A stretch of 57,182 bases of DNA from Klenkia terrae (lineage in GTDB: Bacteria > Actinomycetota > Actinomycetes > Mycobacteriales > Geodermatophilaceae): NCBI RefSeq assembly GCF_900491935.1, contig NZ_UEXK01000004.1, positions 3,363,599 through 3,420,780 on the forward strand. Reading direction: 5' to 3'. A model generated the notes under the pieces. The model saw nothing but the letters and a program-made list of their open reading frames with translations. It did no database searches and was not told the DNA's origin. Positions 8,182 through 18,373 of this stretch are shown here, piece after piece. The position numbers and the translations under genes were made by a program. Within the stretch, counting starts at the first letter, position 1. Each line of letters starts with the position of its first letter.

Positions 8182-8976
8182 TCAGCGGGTGGGCAGCGCC
8201 GCCAGGACGGCGGGGTGCAGGTGGCCGTTGCTGGCCACCGCACTCCCGCCGGCCGGGCCGGGGGTGCCGTCGAGGTCGGTGAACCGGCCGCCGGCCTCCC
8301 GCACGATGATGTCCAGGGCGGCCAGGTCCCACAGCGACACCTCGGGTTCGCAGGCGACGTCCACGGCCCCCTCGGCCACCATCGTGTAGCTCCAGAAGTC
8401 GCCGTAGGCCCGGGTCCGCCACACCGACCGGGTCAGGTCGAGGAAGCCGTCGAGCCGGTCGCGCTCCTCCCAGCCCGACAGCGACGAGTAGGACAGCGAG
8501 GCGTCGGCCAGCTCGGTCACCCCCGACACGTGGCAGCGGGTCGCCGACTCCAGCCGGCGGCCGGTGTAGGCGCCCACCCCGGCGGCGGCCCACCAGCGCC
8601 GGCCCAGCGCCGGGGCGCTGACCATCCCCACGACCGGGGTCTCGCCGTCCAGCAGGGCGATGAGCGTCGCCCAGACGGGGACGCCGCGGACGAAGTTCTT
8701 CGTGCCGTCGATCGGGTCGATGACCCACCGCCTGGAGCCGTGCCCGGTGGTGCCGAACTCCTCGCCCTGGACGGCGTCCCGGGTGCGGGTGCGGGCCAGC
8801 GAGCTGCGCAGCTGCTGCTCCACCGCGCGGTCGGCGTCGGTGACCGGCGTCAGGTCCGGCTTGGTGTCCACCACCAGGTCCTGCGCCTTGAACCGGTCCA
8901 TGCTGATCGAGTCGGCCTGGTCGGCCAGCACGTGCGCCAGTTGCATGTCCTCGGTCCACCCGCGAGCGCTCGTCAC
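8182..8976 (-). CDS. hisN: Histidinol-phosphatase / inositol monophosphatase family
   Basis: A Mg-dependent phosphatase of the IMPase superfamily, about 264 residues. The metal sites are intact: '[10 protein letters not shown]', 'GEEFG' and '[15 protein letters not shown]', with '[19 protein letters not shown]' near the C-terminus. '[17 protein letters not shown]'-like wording is typical of actinobacterial HisN (histidinol-phosphatase), which supports the histidine-pathway call over inositol phosphatase; no other his gene is nearby. Start: GTG 8976 (VTSARGW) or the internal ATG 8946 (MQLAHVLAD), the latter closer to family length. It is divergent from the DUF2087 gene with only 24 bases between the starts. 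Confidence 0.85.
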   Translation of the reverse strand: MTSARGWTEDMQLAHVLADQADSISMDRFKAQDLVVDTKPDLTPVTDADRAVEQQLRSSLARTRTRDAVQGEEFGTTGHGSRRWVIDPIDGTKNFVRGVPVWATLIALLDGETPVVGMVSAPALGRRWWAAAGVGAYTGRRLESATRCHVSGVTELADASLSYSSLSGWEERDRLDGFLDLTRSVWRTRAYGDFWSYTMVAEGAVDVACEPEVSLWDLAALDIIVREAGGRFTDLDGTPGPAGGSAVASNGHLHPAVLAALPTR

Positions 8977-9000
8977 CGGGTGACCGTAGCGTCGAGCACC

Positions 9001-9549
9001 GTGGGTACCGATCCGGATGCCGCCAAGCTGGCCGGCCTGCTGGCCGACGAGGTGCGCCTGGCCGTGGTCGCCGCGCTCGCGCTGGGCGCCGCCGACATCG
9101 ACGGGGTGGCCGCGGCCACCGGCCGCACGCCGACGGAGGTGGCGCTGGCCGCCCGCCGGCTCGGCCGGGGCGGGTTGGTCCGCCGGGACGGCGCGGCCCT
9201 GCAGCTGCGCACCGAGGTGTTCGCCGCGGCGGCCCGGGCGGCGGGGGAGCACCGGCCGCCCCCGGAGCCGCTGTCGCCGGACCCGGCGGCCGACGCGGTC
9301 CTGCAGTCCTTCGTGCGCGAGGGCCGGCTGACGTCGATCCCGGCGCACCGCGGCAAGCGGCTGGTCGTCCTGGACCACCTGGTGCGGGTCTTCGAGCCCG
9401 GCGTGCGCTACCCCGAGCGGGAGGTCAACGCGCTGCTGGCGGTCTGGCACCCGGACACCGCGGCCCTGCGCCGCTACCTGGTCGACGAGGGGCTGCTGTC
9501 CCGTGACGCCGGGGTCTACTGGCGCAGCGGGGGCACCGTCGAGGTCTGA
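9001..9549 (+). CDS. HTH + DUF2087 domain protein
   Basis: A 182-residue protein with an N-terminal ArsR-like winged helix ('[41 protein letters not shown]', about 10-60) and a C-terminal DUF2087 domain (about 108-178). The C-terminal domain is recognisable from '[26 protein letters not shown]' and '[22 protein letters not shown]'. DUF2087 proteins are thought to be transcriptional regulators; the ligand is unknown. Start GTG 9001, just 24 bases from the divergent hisN start. Its last 34 bases overlap the end of the convergent GGDEF-EAL gene. Confidence 0.85.
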   Translation: MGTDPDAAKLAGLLADEVRLAVVAALALGAADIDGVAAATGRTPTEVALAARRLGRGGLVRRDGAALQLRTEVFAAAARAAGEHRPPPEPLSPDPAADAVLQSFVREGRLTSIPAHRGKRLVVLDHLVRVFEPGVRYPEREVNALLAVWHPDTAALRRYLVDEGLLSRDAGVYWRSGGTVEV

Positions 9550-11297
9550 GCCGACGCGGGCAGCAGGGCCTCGACCTCGGCGATCGGGACCGGTCGGCTG
9601 AAGTGGTAGCCCTGCGCGTAGAGGCAGCCCAGCGAGCGGAGCAGGTCGGCCTGGGCCGGGGTCTCCACGCCCTCGGCGATGAGCTGCAGCCCCAGGGCGT
9701 CCGACAGCGCCATGATGCTGCGCATCAGCCGGGCCCGCTTCGACGACGTGGTCAGCGCCGAGACGAACGAGTGGTCCAGCTTGAGGAAGTCCGCCGGCAG
9801 CGTGTCCAGCCGGGCCAGCGACGAGTAGCCGGTCCCGAAGTCGTCGATGGCCACCGACAGACCCTGCTCGCGCAGGGTGTCCAGGGCCGCCACCGCGGCG
9901 GGGGACTCCGCCTCGAACAGGTTCTCCGTCACCTCGATCACCGTGGACCCGGCCGGCCACCCGGTGCCGGCCAGCGCGGCGCCGACCAGGTCGGGGAAGT
10001 CGGGGTCGCACAGCTGGTGGCCCGAGACGTTCACGGTGAGCAGCAGCCGGCGGCCGGTGCGCGCGTGCAGGTCGGCCAGGTCCGCGCAGGCCGTGCGCAG
10101 CACGTGGGCGCCCAGCGCCCCGATGAGCCCGGTCTGCTCGGCCAGCGGGATGAACCGGGCCGGCGAGAGCGGGCCGAGGGTGGGGTGCGCCCAGCGGGCC
10201 AGCGCCTCCACGCCGACGACCGCGCCGTCGGCGAGGGTGACGATGCCCTGGTAGTGGACCTGCAGACCGGCGGCGACCGGGTCCCCGGCCAGCGCGGCCG
10301 CGAGCTCGGTGGCCAGCGGGTCGGGGCCGGAGTCGTCGAGCACGCTGCGCGCCCGCCCGGCCGCCTTGGCCTGGTACAGCGCCCGGTCGGCCCGGCGCAT
10401 CAGCTGCGACGCGGTCTCCCCGGGCTGCAGCTGGGTCACCCCGCAGGACAGCCCGACCTCGGGCACGGCGTTGCGCAGCTGCTCCACCACGGCCAGCGCC
10501 ACCGGCCCGGCGGAGTCGGGCAGCAGCAGGGAGAACTCGTCGCCGCCGTGCCGGGCCAGCACCGCGCCCGCGGGCAGGGCCGGTGACCAGCGGTCGGCCA
10601 CCAGGCGCAGCAGGTCGTCCCCGACGGCGTGCCCGTGGGTGTCGTTGATCGCTTTGAAGTGGTCGATGTCGAGCAGGGCGGCCGACAGCGGGGTGCCGGT
10701 GCGGGCGCACAGCGGCAGCAGCCGATCGACCGCGTCGTCGAACCCGCGCCGGTTGGCCAGGCCGGTCAGCGGGTCCTGGCTGGCGCTGGAGGCGCGGCGC
10801 ACGAGTGCCCCCACGACCACGGCGACCGCCACGCACACCAGGCACAGCGCGACCGGGACGGCGTCGGGCACGTCCGGGCGGACCAGCAGCACCGCCGTGC
10901 CCCCGGCCATGGCACCCAGCAGCTGCAGCACGGCCCCCAGGCCGGCGAAGTAGAAGAACGAGTCCAGCGCCACGAAGACCATCAGCCCGGCCAGCGCGGT
11001 GGCCGTGGCGGGGTGCTCGGCCAGCAGCGAGGCGGCGGCGATGAGGACGGTGCCGGCGGCGACCAGGAGGTGGGAGACGCCCCGGCCCAGCAGGCGGCCC
11101 CAGCGCAGGCAGGCCAGCCCGGTGAGCACCGACAGCACCCCGAGGGCCAGCAGGCCGACCACGGCCGGGGTGACCGGCAGCCCGTCCAGCCCGGCGGCGA
11201 GGACGACGGACCCGCCGGCGCAGTACAGCGACCCGGTGACGGCGGCCATCACGCGGGGGGTGGCCACCTCGGGTGGGCTCGGCAGGAGACTCGGCAC
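9516..11297 (-). CDS. Membrane GGDEF-EAL protein (c-di-GMP turnover)
   Basis: About 593 residues: six or seven N-terminal membrane segments (roughly 15-180), a GGDEF domain and an EAL domain. The cyclase motif '[12 protein letters not shown]' is intact; the inhibitory RxxD site usually found just upstream is absent. The phosphodiesterase domain keeps '[12 protein letters not shown]' (EAL), 'VTENLF', '[12 protein letters not shown]', 'FLKLDHSFV' and 'IAEGVET', so both activities could be real. Start is uncertain: GTG 11297 is chosen; a TTG at 11348 adds 17 residues and an ATG at 11249 begins just before the first membrane helix. Its 3' end overlaps the DUF2087 gene by 34 bases. Confidence 0.9.
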   Translation of the reverse strand: MPSLLPSPPEVATPRVMAAVTGSLYCAGGSVVLAAGLDGLPVTPAVVGLLALGVLSVLTGLACLRWGRLLGRGVSHLLVAAGTVLIAAASLLAEHPATATALAGLMVFVALDSFFYFAGLGAVLQLLGAMAGGTAVLLVRPDVPDAVPVALCLVCVAVAVVVGALVRRASSASQDPLTGLANRRGFDDAVDRLLPLCARTGTPLSAALLDIDHFKAINDTHGHAVGDDLLRLVADRWSPALPAGAVLARHGGDEFSLLLPDSAGPVALAVVEQLRNAVPEVGLSCGVTQLQPGETASQLMRRADRALYQAKAAGRARSVLDDSGPDPLATELAAALAGDPVAAGLQVHYQGIVTLADGAVVGVEALARWAHPTLGPLSPARFIPLAEQTGLIGALGAHVLRTACADLADLHARTGRRLLLTVNVSGHQLCDPDFPDLVGAALAGTGWPAGSTVIEVTENLFEAESPAAVAALDTLREQGLSVAIDDFGTGYSSLARLDTLPADFLKLDHSFVSALTTSSKRARLMRSIMALSDALGLQLIAEGVETPAQADLLRSLGCLYAQGYHFSRPVPIAEVEALLPASAQTSTVPPLRQ

Positions 11298-11393
11298 GCC
11301 GTGGTCATCGGCACGGTCACCGTGCGGTTGAGGCCTACGGAACGGCAACGGTCGTTTTCTCGCCCGCCGGGGTGATCTCCCGGTGGGCGGGGG

Positions 11394-12428
11394 TCACCAG
11401 TTCGGCGTCTGGGTGACCGCCGCGACCAGCCGCCGGAAGCTGGCCAGCCGCTCGCCGCGGGCCGGCGGGCCCTCGGCGGCCCAGTCGTCCAGCGCGCAGT
11501 CGGGGTCCTCGGCGGTGTGCGCGCACAGCGGCGGGCAGTCCCGGGCCACCGCGGCCAGGTCGTCGAAGGCGGCCAGCACGTCGGCCGGGTCGGTGTCGGC
11601 CAGCCCGAAGCTGCGGATGCCCGGGGTGTCGATGACCATCCCGCCGCCGGGCAGGTCGAGCAGCACCGCCGAGGACGACGTGTGCCGGCCCTTGCCGACC
11701 TTGCTCACCCCGCCGGTGGCCCGGTAGGCGTCGGGCACCAGCCGGTTGACCAGGGTGGACTTGCCGACCCCGGACTGGCCGACGAACACCGAGATCCGGC
11801 CGTCCAGCCGGGGCTGGAGCTCGTCGAGGTCGGTGTCCCGGCTGACCGCGATCGCCTCGACCTCCAGCCCGGCGTACCTGGCCAGCAGCTCGTCGGGGCT
11901 GCCCAGGTCGGCCTTGGTCAGGCACAGCAGCGGGGTCAGCCCGCCGGAGAAGGCAGCCACCAGACAGCGGTCCAGGAAGCCGACGTGCGGCTCGGGGTCG
12001 GTGATCGCGGTGACGACCACCAGCTGCTCGGCGTTGGCCACGACGACCCGCTCGGTGGGGTCGGTGTCGTCGGCCGTGCGGCGCAGCGTGGTGGCCCGCG
12101 GCTCGATGACCACGATCCGGGCGAGGGTGTCGGTGCGGCCGCTGGTGTCCCCGACCAGGCGGACCCGGTCGCCGGTGACCACGCCGTGCTTGCCCAGCTC
12201 CCGGGCCCGCATGGCGGTGACCTCGACGTGGCCGCCGCCCGGGTCCTCGACCCGTACGGTCATCCGGCCGCGGTCGACCCCGACCACCAGCCCGGGGACG
12301 GCGTCGTCGTGGCTGGGCCTGGTGCGAGTGCGGGGCCGGGAGCCCCGCCGGCCCGGGCGGACCCGGACGTCGTCCTCGTCGGAGCGGCTGTCGAACGTGC
12401 GACCGGACACCTGCTCAGCCCATCGCAC
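11394..12428 (-). CDS. rsgA: Ribosome small subunit-dependent GTPase A
   Basis: A 344-residue circularly permuted GTPase that checks late 30S assembly. The G motifs occur in the permuted order: 'TKAD' (G4, 171-174), 'GQSGVGKS' (G1, 217-224) and 'DTPG' (G3, 267-270). An OB-fold precedes them and a zinc knuckle (Cys298, Cys302, His304, Cys311) follows, with the C-x3-C spacing I associate with actinobacteria. Start GTG 12428 overlaps the end of aroA by 14 bases; GTG 12410 gives a length closer to relatives and is equally possible. It is coupled to aroA as in mycobacteria. Confidence 0.94.
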   Translation of the reverse strand: MRWAEQVSGRTFDSRSDEDDVRVRPGRRGSRPRTRTRPSHDDAVPGLVVGVDRGRMTVRVEDPGGGHVEVTAMRARELGKHGVVTGDRVRLVGDTSGRTDTLARIVVIEPRATTLRRTADDTDPTERVVVANAEQLVVVTAITDPEPHVGFLDRCLVAAFSGGLTPLLCLTKADLGSPDELLARYAGLEVEAIAVSRDTDLDELQPRLDGRISVFVGQSGVGKSTLVNRLVPDAYRATGGVSKVGKGRHTSSSAVLLDLPGGGMVIDTPGIRSFGLADTDPADVLAAFDDLAAVARDCPPLCAHTAEDPDCALDDWAAEGPPARGERLASFRRLVAAVTQTPNW

Positions 12429-13692
12429 CGACGCCGGGGGCCAGCAGCTGCGCCCACCGGTCGGTGAAGTCGGGCAGCGTCTTGGCGACCGCGCCGGGGT
12501 CCCGGACGACCACGCCCTCGACGGCCAGGCCGAGCACCGCGGCGGCCATGACCATCCGGTGGTCGGCGTAGGAGTCCAGCTCGGCCGCGCGGAGCGGACC
12601 GGGGGTGATCTCCAGGCCGTCGGGCAGCTGGGTGACCGTGGCGCCGACCGCGGTCAGCACCTCGTCGAGCGCCTGCAGCCGGTCGGTCTCGTGCCCGCGC
12701 AGGTGCGCGATGCCGGTCAGCCGGGACGGGCCGTCGGCCAGCGCGCACAGCGCGGCCAGCACCGGCGTCAGCTCGCCGACCTCGCCCAGGTCGGCGACCA
12801 GCGGCCGCACGGTCTCCCCGCCGGTGACCTGCAGGCCGTCGGCCGTGCGCTGCACGTCCGCGCCCATGACGACCAGCAGCTGCTCGAGCTGGGCGCCGGG
12901 CTGGGTGGTGCGCAGCGGCCAGTCGCGGACGGTGACCCGCCCACCGGTGACCAGCGCGGCGGCCAGGAACGGGGCGGCGTTGGACAGGTCGGGCTCGACC
13001 ACCCGGTCCACCGCGGCCACCGGCCCCGGGTGCACCCGCCAGCCGGTGTCGGTGCGCTGCACCAGCACCCCGTGCTCGGCCAGGGTCTCCACGGTCATCT
13101 GCACGTGCGGCATGGACGGCACGCCGCCGGCCAGCCGCAGGTCCAGGCCGTCGGTGAACCGGGCCGCGGCCAGCAGCAGGCCCGACACCACCTGGCTGGA
13201 CTCGCTGGCGTCGACGGTGACCGTGCCGCCGCGCACCGCCCCGGTGCCGTGCACGGTGAACGGCGCCCGGCCACGACCGCCGTCGTCGACGGTGACCCCG
13301 CAGCCGCGCAGGCCCTCGATCAGCCCGGCGTTGGGGCGCTCGCGCAGCCGCTCGTCGCCGTCCAGGGTGACCGGCCCGTCGGCCAGCGCCGCGACCGGCG
13401 GCAGGAAGCGCAGCACGGTCCCGGCCAGCCCGGCGTCGACCGTCGCCGGGCCGCGCAGCGGGCCCGGGACGACCAGCCAGTCGTCGCCGTCCTCGGTCAC
13501 CCCGACGCCCAGGGCGCGCAGCCCCGCCGCCATCAGGTCGGTGTCGCGGGCCCTCAGCGGCCGGACCAGCCGCGACGGGCCGTCGGCGACCGCGGCCAGG
13601 ACCAGGGCCCGGGCGGTGATCGACTTGGAGCCGGGCAGGGAGACGACGACGTCGACCGTCGGGGGGGCGAGGGGCGTCGACCAGCTGTCCAT
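12415..13692 (-). CDS. aroA: 3-phosphoshikimate 1-carboxyvinyltransferase (EPSP synthase)
   Basis: A 425-residue enzyme of the shikimate pathway that transfers the enolpyruvyl group of PEP to shikimate 3-phosphate. Seen: the N-terminal 'LPGSKSITARALVLAA' loop, 'DAGLAGTVLRFLPPVAAL' (a variant of the usual G-N-A-G-T PEP-binding loop), 'ERLRERPNAGLIEGLRGCG', 'SSQVVSGLLLAA' and the C-terminal 'LDSYADHRMVMAAAVLG'. Start ATG 13692 has GGGCAGG about ten bases upstream; an ATG three codons earlier sits right against that site. The gene is followed directly by rsgA. Confidence 0.94.
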   Translation of the reverse strand: MDSWSTPLAPPTVDVVVSLPGSKSITARALVLAAVADGPSRLVRPLRARDTDLMAAGLRALGVGVTEDGDDWLVVPGPLRGPATVDAGLAGTVLRFLPPVAALADGPVTLDGDERLRERPNAGLIEGLRGCGVTVDDGGRGRAPFTVHGTGAVRGGTVTVDASESSQVVSGLLLAAARFTDGLDLRLAGGVPSMPHVQMTVETLAEHGVLVQRTDTGWRVHPGPVAAVDRVVEPDLSNAAPFLAAALVTGGRVTVRDWPLRTTQPGAQLEQLLVVMGADVQRTADGLQVTGGETVRPLVADLGEVGELTPVLAALCALADGPSRLTGIAHLRGHETDRLQALDEVLTAVGATVTQLPDGLEITPGPLRAAELDSYADHRMVMAAAVLGLAVEGVVVRDPGAVAKTLPDFTDRWAQLLAPGVGAMG

Positions 13693-13753
13693 GCCGGTCA
13701 TCCTGCCCTGCACCCGCACCGGTGGCGCCCGGCCGCCGTCCCCTGCCCGGGGG

Positions 13754-15208
13754 TCACCCGACGACCGGGGCCGCGGGCGCGCTGGCCTTGGCCGCGGGCA
13801 TCGTGCGCACCAGACGCCGGTTGGCGAACTCGAACATGCCCAGCTCGGAGAGCTCACGGCCGTAGCCCGAGCGCTTCACGCCGCCGAAGGGCAGCTCGGG
13901 CGAGGACCCGGACGGCTGGTTGATCCAGACCATCCCGGACTCCAGCCGGTCGGCCACCTCGCGGGCCTTGTCGGCGTCACCGCTGTAGACCACCGCGGAC
14001 AGCCCGTAGCTGCTGTCGTTGGCCAGCCGCACGGCCTCGTCGGCGTCGGCGACCTTGTAGAGCACCGCGGCCGGGCCGAAGAGCTCCTCGGAGTAGGCCC
14101 GCATGTCCGGGGTGACGTCGGCCAGCAGCGTGGCCTCGACGAACGCACCGGGGCGGTCGGGGCGGCCACCGCCGGCCAGCACGGTGGCGCCCTTGTCCAC
14201 CGCGTCCTGGATCTGGGCGTGCAGGTCCTGCGCGGCCTTCTCGGTCGACAGCGGGCCCAGCGTGGTGGCCGGGTCCGCGGGGTCGCCGGGGGTGAACGAG
14301 CCGAAGGCCTGCTGCATGCCGGCCACGAAGTCGTCGTACACGTCCTCGACCACGATGATCCGCTTGGCGGCGATGCAGGCCTGGCCGGTGTTGGCCATCC
14401 GGCCCATCGTGGCGGCCTTGACCGTGCGGGCCAGGTCGGGGCTGTCCAGGACGACGAACGGGTCGCTGCCGCCGAGCTCCAGCACCGACTTCTTCAGGTG
14501 CTTGCCGGCCAGCGAGGCGACCGATGACCCGGCCTTCTCGCTGCCGGTCAGGGTCACGCCCTGCACGGCCGGGTGGCTGATCACCTGCTCGGTGTCGGAG
14601 ATCTTGAGGAAGACGTTGGTGTAGACGCCCTCGGGTGCCCCGGCGTCGCGGAAGAGCTCCTCCAGGGCCAGGGCGCACTGCGGGTTGAGCTCGGCGTGCT
14701 TGAGGACGATGGTGTTGCCCAGCGTCAGGTTCGGGCCGGCCACCCGGACCACCTGGTACAGCGGGTAGTTCCACGGCTCGATGGCGAACAGCACGCCGGT
14801 CGGCTCGTTGACGACGACGGCCTCGCCCTTCATCACCTCGATGGTGCGCGGGGCCAGGAACTGCTCGGCCTTGTCGGCGTAGTAGCGCAGGATGCTGGCG
14901 GCCAGCTGCACCTCCCCGGCGGCCTCCTGGATGCGCTTGCCCATCTCCTTGGTGATCAGGGCGGCGAACGCGTCGGTGCGCTCGAGCATCAGGTCCGCGG
15001 CCCGGCCGACCACCGCGGCCCGCTCGGCCACCGAGCGCCCGCGCCAGTCCAGGTACGCGGTGTGGGCTCGGTCGACCACGGCGGTCACCTGGTCGCTGGG
15101 CAGGGAGTCGAACTCGCGCTCGGTCTCGCCGGTGAAGGGGTTGACCGTGGCGTAGGCCCGGTCGGTGGTGCCGCTGTCGGTCTTCGCGCTGTCCTGCGTG
15201 CTCGTCAC
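13754..15208 (-). CDS. gabD: NAD(P)-dependent succinate-semialdehyde dehydrogenase-like
   Basis: A 484-residue aldehyde dehydrogenase. The general base Glu244 ('LELGGSDPF') and nucleophile Cys278 ('[11 protein letters not shown]') are present, with the cofactor motif '[11 protein letters not shown]' and the C-terminal '[19 protein letters not shown]'. The wording is closest to the GabD1-type semialdehyde dehydrogenases of actinomycetes. In organisms that use Kgd, such an enzyme can turn succinic semialdehyde into succinate, and Kgd is encoded at 35.8 kb. Start GTG 15208 with GAGAGG nine bases upstream; the frame continues upstream without support. It is transcribed towards aroA, 61 bases away. 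Confidence 0.92.
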   Translation of the reverse strand: MTSTQDSAKTDSGTTDRAYATVNPFTGETEREFDSLPSDQVTAVVDRAHTAYLDWRGRSVAERAAVVGRAADLMLERTDAFAALITKEMGKRIQEAAGEVQLAASILRYYADKAEQFLAPRTIEVMKGEAVVVNEPTGVLFAIEPWNYPLYQVVRVAGPNLTLGNTIVLKHAELNPQCALALEELFRDAGAPEGVYTNVFLKISDTEQVISHPAVQGVTLTGSEKAGSSVASLAGKHLKKSVLELGGSDPFVVLDSPDLARTVKAATMGRMANTGQACIAAKRIIVVEDVYDDFVAGMQQAFGSFTPGDPADPATTLGPLSTEKAAQDLHAQIQDAVDKGATVLAGGGRPDRPGAFVEATLLADVTPDMRAYSEELFGPAAVLYKVADADEAVRLANDSSYGLSAVVYSGDADKAREVADRLESGMVWINQPSGSSPELPFGGVKRSGYGRELSELGMFEFANRRLVRTMPAAKASAPAAPVVG

Positions 15209-15381
15209 GTCGTCGTGCCTCTCGTCGCTGGTGGGTCGGGTCTGTCCTACCCGCCCGGGCCGACGGCACTCCGACGTCGTCCACCGGATCCCGCTGTCCA
15301 CAGCGGCAGGTCGTCGGTGTCGGACCCCGGCCCTACAGTCGGGTCGAGTCGTCGGAGCAGTGCGGAGCAGGGGAGGCCACC

Positions 15382-16128
15382 GTGTGCGGGCGCTATGCAT
15401 CCAGCCGCCGTCCGGAGGACCTGGCGGCGGAGTTCGAGGCGGTCCCGGCCCCGGGCCAGCCGCCGCCGGCCGCGGACTACAACGTCGCGCCGACCAAGGA
15501 CGTCTACGTCGTCCGGCAGGCCCGCGAGCGGGACGCCGAGGGCGCGCCCACCGGGGCCAGCCACCGCGAGCTCCGGGTGGTCCGCTGGGGCCTGGTGCCC
15601 TCCTGGGCCAAGGACGTCTCGGTGGGCAACCGGATGCTCAACGCCCGGGTCGAGTCGCTGACCAGCAAGCCGGCGTTCAGCAAGGCCGCCCGCTCGCGGC
15701 GCTGCCTGGTGCCCGCCGACGGCTGGTACGAGTGGTCCCCGAAGCCGCACGCGCCGGGCAAGCAGCCCTGGTACGTGACCCCGCAGGACGGCTCGGAGCT
15801 GGCCCTCGCCGGGCTCTGGGAGGTCTGGGGCCGGGGGGACGACCGGCTCTACAGCTGCACCGTGGTCACCGCCCCGGCCGTCGGGGCGCTGGCCGACATC
15901 CACGACCGGATGCCGCTGGTGCTGCCGCGCGACCGCTGGGCCGACTGGCTGGACCTGGACCGGGAGGACGTCGAGACCCTGGCCGCACCGACCCCGCCCG
16001 AGGTGGTCGAGGGCCTGGAGATCCGCCCGGTGGGCCCCGCCGTGGGCAACGTGGCCAACGGCGGCGAGCAGCTCACCGCCCGCCAGGAGTCGGTGGCCGA
16101 GCCCGCCGACCAGCCGGCGCTGTTCTGA
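15382..16128 (+). CDS. yedK: SRAP domain protein (YedK/HMCES), abasic-site sensor
   Basis: A 248-residue SRAP protein that forms a stable thiazolidine crosslink to abasic sites in single-stranded DNA. The catalytic Cys2 directly follows the start (M-C-G-R-Y), which settles the GTG at 15382; GGGGAGG lies eight bases upstream. The other family landmarks are '[12 protein letters not shown]', '[11 protein letters not shown]', '[32 protein letters not shown]' in overlapping parts, and '[10 protein letters not shown]', which contains the active-site His. It is divergent from the aldehyde dehydrogenase and is followed by the spermidine synthase-like gene after one base. Confidence 0.92.
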   Translation: MCGRYASSRRPEDLAAEFEAVPAPGQPPPAADYNVAPTKDVYVVRQARERDAEGAPTGASHRELRVVRWGLVPSWAKDVSVGNRMLNARVESLTSKPAFSKAARSRRCLVPADGWYEWSPKPHAPGKQPWYVTPQDGSELALAGLWEVWGRGDDRLYSCTVVTAPAVGALADIHDRMPLVLPRDRWADWLDLDREDVETLAAPTPPEVVEGLEIRPVGPAVGNVANGGEQLTARQESVAEPADQPALF

Positions 16129-16129
16129 G

Positions 16130-17668
16130 GTGACCGCCGCAGCCGGCGCCGGGGACCCCGGCGCGGACGTCGTCGTGCCCGGCTCCCGCGCGCTGCCGGG
16201 CTGGGTCGCGGCTGCCGTCACGTTCCTGGCGTCGGGCGCGGTGCTCGTGCTCGAGATCGCCGGGCTGCGGCTGATCGCGCCCTACGTGGGCATCACCCTG
16301 CAGACCAACACCGCGGTGATCGGGTTCGCCCTCGCCGCCATCGCGGTGGGGGCCTGGGCCGGGGGAGCGGTCGCCGACCGGCGGGACCCCCGCGGGCTGC
16401 TGGCCCCGCTGCTGGTCGCCGGCGGAGCTCTCGTGGTCGCGGTCGTGCCGGTGGTCCGGTTCGCCGGCGCGCTGCTGTCCGGGGCCGCGGCCGGGAACGT
16501 GCTGCTGCTGGCCGCGGTCGCCGTCGTGCTCCCGGCCGCGCTGCTGTCGGCGGTGCCGCCGATGGTGGTCGCCCTGCAGCTGGGCAGCCTGCGCGAGACC
16601 GGCACGGTGGTCGGGCGGCTGTCGGGCATCGGCACGCTGGGCGGCATCGCGGCCACCTTCGGCACCGGGTTCGTCCTGGTGGCGGTCCTGCCGACCAGCG
16701 TGATCCTGGTCGGCACCGGCCTGGTGGTGGTGGCGACCGGGGTGGGCCTGTGGGTGGTGCTGCGGCGCAGCGCCGTCGCCGCCCGGCTGCCCGGCGCGCT
16801 GCTGGTGGCCACGCTGGCCGGCACCGGGCTGGCCGTGGTGGCCCCGCAGCCGTGCCAGGTCGAGACGACGTACCACTGCGCCCGGGTGGTGGCCGACCCC
16901 TACCGCGACGGCGGCCGGACCCTCGTCCTGGACACCCTGCGGCACTCCTACGTCGACCTCGACGACCCCACCCACCTGGAGTTCGGCTACGTCCGCGCGG
17001 TCGCGTCGGTCACCGACACCCTGGGCCGGCCGGGTGAGGCGCTGTCCGCGCTGCACATCGGCGGGGGAGGGCTGACCCTGCCCCGCTACCTGGCCGAGGT
17101 CCGGCCCGGCACCACCAGCCGGGTCCTGGAGGTCGACGCCGGCGTGCTGGCCGTCGACCGGGACGAGCTGGGCCTGGAGACCTCGGCGCAGCTGCGGGTC
17201 GACGTCGGCGACGCCCGGACCGGGCTGACCCAGGAGCCGCCCGGCACCCGGGACCTGGTCGTCGGCGACGCCTTCGGCGGGCTCGCCGTGCCCTGGCAGC
17301 TGACCACCGTCGAGGCCCTGCAGCTGGTCGACACCGCCCTGGCCGACGACGGCGTCTACGCGGTGAACCTCATCGACCACGGCCCGCTGTCCTTCCTGCG
17401 GGCCGAGCTGGCCACGATGGCCGAGGTCTTCCCGCACGTCGCCCTGCTCGCCCGGGCACCGGTCGTGGCCGGGCAGGACGGCGGCAACGTGGTCGCGGTG
17501 GCCTCGCGGAGCCCGTTGGACACCGAGGCGATCGCGGCGGCGCTGGCCGGGCGGGCGCTGCCCTGGCAGGTGGTCACCGGCGCGGACCTGGCCGCCTTCG
17601 TCGGCGACGCCCCGGTGCTCACCGACGACTTCGCCCCGGTCGACCAGCTGCTGACGCCCTACGGCTGA
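16130..17668 (+). CDS. Membrane-fused spermidine synthase-like protein
   Basis: A 512-residue protein: about seven membrane segments (residues 20-240) fused to a cytoplasmic Rossmann domain of the spermidine synthase family. The latter shows 'ALHIGGGGLTLPRYLAEV' (nucleotide loop), 'SRVLEVDAGVLAVDRDELG' (acidic Asp after strand 2) and 'RDLVVGDAFGGLAVPWQLT' (the D-A-F position). The strict polyamine-binding residues are not evident, so polyamine synthesis is not assured; such fused proteins are common in actinomycetes and largely uncharacterised. GTG start 16130 sits two bases after the yedK stop, so the pair is probably co-transcribed. Confidence 0.85.
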   Translation: MTAAAGAGDPGADVVVPGSRALPGWVAAAVTFLASGAVLVLEIAGLRLIAPYVGITLQTNTAVIGFALAAIAVGAWAGGAVADRRDPRGLLAPLLVAGGALVVAVVPVVRFAGALLSGAAAGNVLLLAAVAVVLPAALLSAVPPMVVALQLGSLRETGTVVGRLSGIGTLGGIAATFGTGFVLVAVLPTSVILVGTGLVVVATGVGLWVVLRRSAVAARLPGALLVATLAGTGLAVVAPQPCQVETTYHCARVVADPYRDGGRTLVLDTLRHSYVDLDDPTHLEFGYVRAVASVTDTLGRPGEALSALHIGGGGLTLPRYLAEVRPGTTSRVLEVDAGVLAVDRDELGLETSAQLRVDVGDARTGLTQEPPGTRDLVVGDAFGGLAVPWQLTTVEALQLVDTALADDGVYAVNLIDHGPLSFLRAELATMAEVFPHVALLARAPVVAGQDGGNVVAVASRSPLDTEAIAAALAGRALPWQVVTGADLAAFVGDAPVLTDDFAPVDQLLTPYG

Positions 17669-17687
17669 CGGCCCACGGCCGACCGGC

Positions 17688-18164
17688 TCAGCGGCCGACG
17701 TCGGCGGTGGTCGCCCGGGTCAGCGCCACCAGGTCGGCGGGGGACAGCTCGACCTGCAGCCCCCGCCGGCCGCCGCTGACCAGCACGGTGGCGAACCCCA
17801 GCGCGGAGGAGTCCACGACGGTGGGCAGCGCCCTGCGCTGGCCCAGCGGGCTGATGCCCCCGCGGACGTAGCCGCTGCTGCGCTCGGCGTCGGCCGGGTC
17901 GGCCATCGCCGCCTTCCGGCCGCCCACCGCGGCGGCCAGCGCCTTGAGGTCCAGCTGGCCGGCGACCGGGACCACCGCCACGGTCAGCGCGCCGTCCACC
18001 CGGGCGACCAGGGTCTTGAAGACCTGCGCCGGGTCCGACCCCAGCGCCGCGACCGCCGCCTCCCCGAAACCGATGCCGTCGGGGTGGTCGTCGGGGTCGT
18101 AGGTGTGCAGGACGTGGGCCACCCGGGCCTGGACCAGCACCCGCACCGCAGGGGTCGCCGCCAT
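17688..18164 (-). CDS. ybaK: Cys-tRNA(Pro)/Cys-tRNA(Cys) deacylase
   Basis: A 158-residue YbaK/EbsC editing domain that hydrolyses mischarged Cys-tRNA(Pro). Visible: 'VFKTLVARVDG', which holds the conserved catalytic Lys, '[30 protein letters not shown]' in pieces, and the C-terminal 'YVRGGISPLGQRRALPTVVDSSA', the family's Gly-rich substrate loop. It converges with the spermidine synthase-like gene (19 bases between stops) and is divergent from sigR. The ATG 18164 start follows a clean family alignment. Confidence 0.92.
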   Translation of the reverse strand: MAATPAVRVLVQARVAHVLHTYDPDDHPDGIGFGEAAVAALGSDPAQVFKTLVARVDGALTVAVVPVAGQLDLKALAAAVGGRKAAMADPADAERSSGYVRGGISPLGQRRALPTVVDSSALGFATVLVSGGRRGLQVELSPADLVALTRATTADVGR

Positions 18165-18184
18165 GACCGGACACCCTAGGGAGG

Positions 18185-18211
18185 GGGAATGCCGCAGCGG
18201 GCGAGGGTCTT
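18185..18211 (+). promoter_or_regulatory. Candidate SigR-type promoter of sigR
   Basis: GGGAAT (18185-18190) followed after 18 bases by CTT (18209-18211) is a one-mismatch match to the GGGAAT-N18-GTT promoter recognised by SigR/SigH. It lies about 160 bases upstream of sigR, whose relatives activate their own promoter. The spacing fits; the last element is imperfect. Confidence 0.35.
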
Positions 18212-18373
18212 GTAGAGGGCGTGACCAGCTCCTCCGCACCGACCCGGGCCCGACGGCCCGCGACGTCCCCGGACGTCGTCGTCACCCGTCGACCGCCCGG
18301 CCGACCGGTGGCCGCCCGGCTAGGATCGTCCGACGTGGTGTCCCGTCTGCGGGCGCCGCAGAGAGGACGGCCG

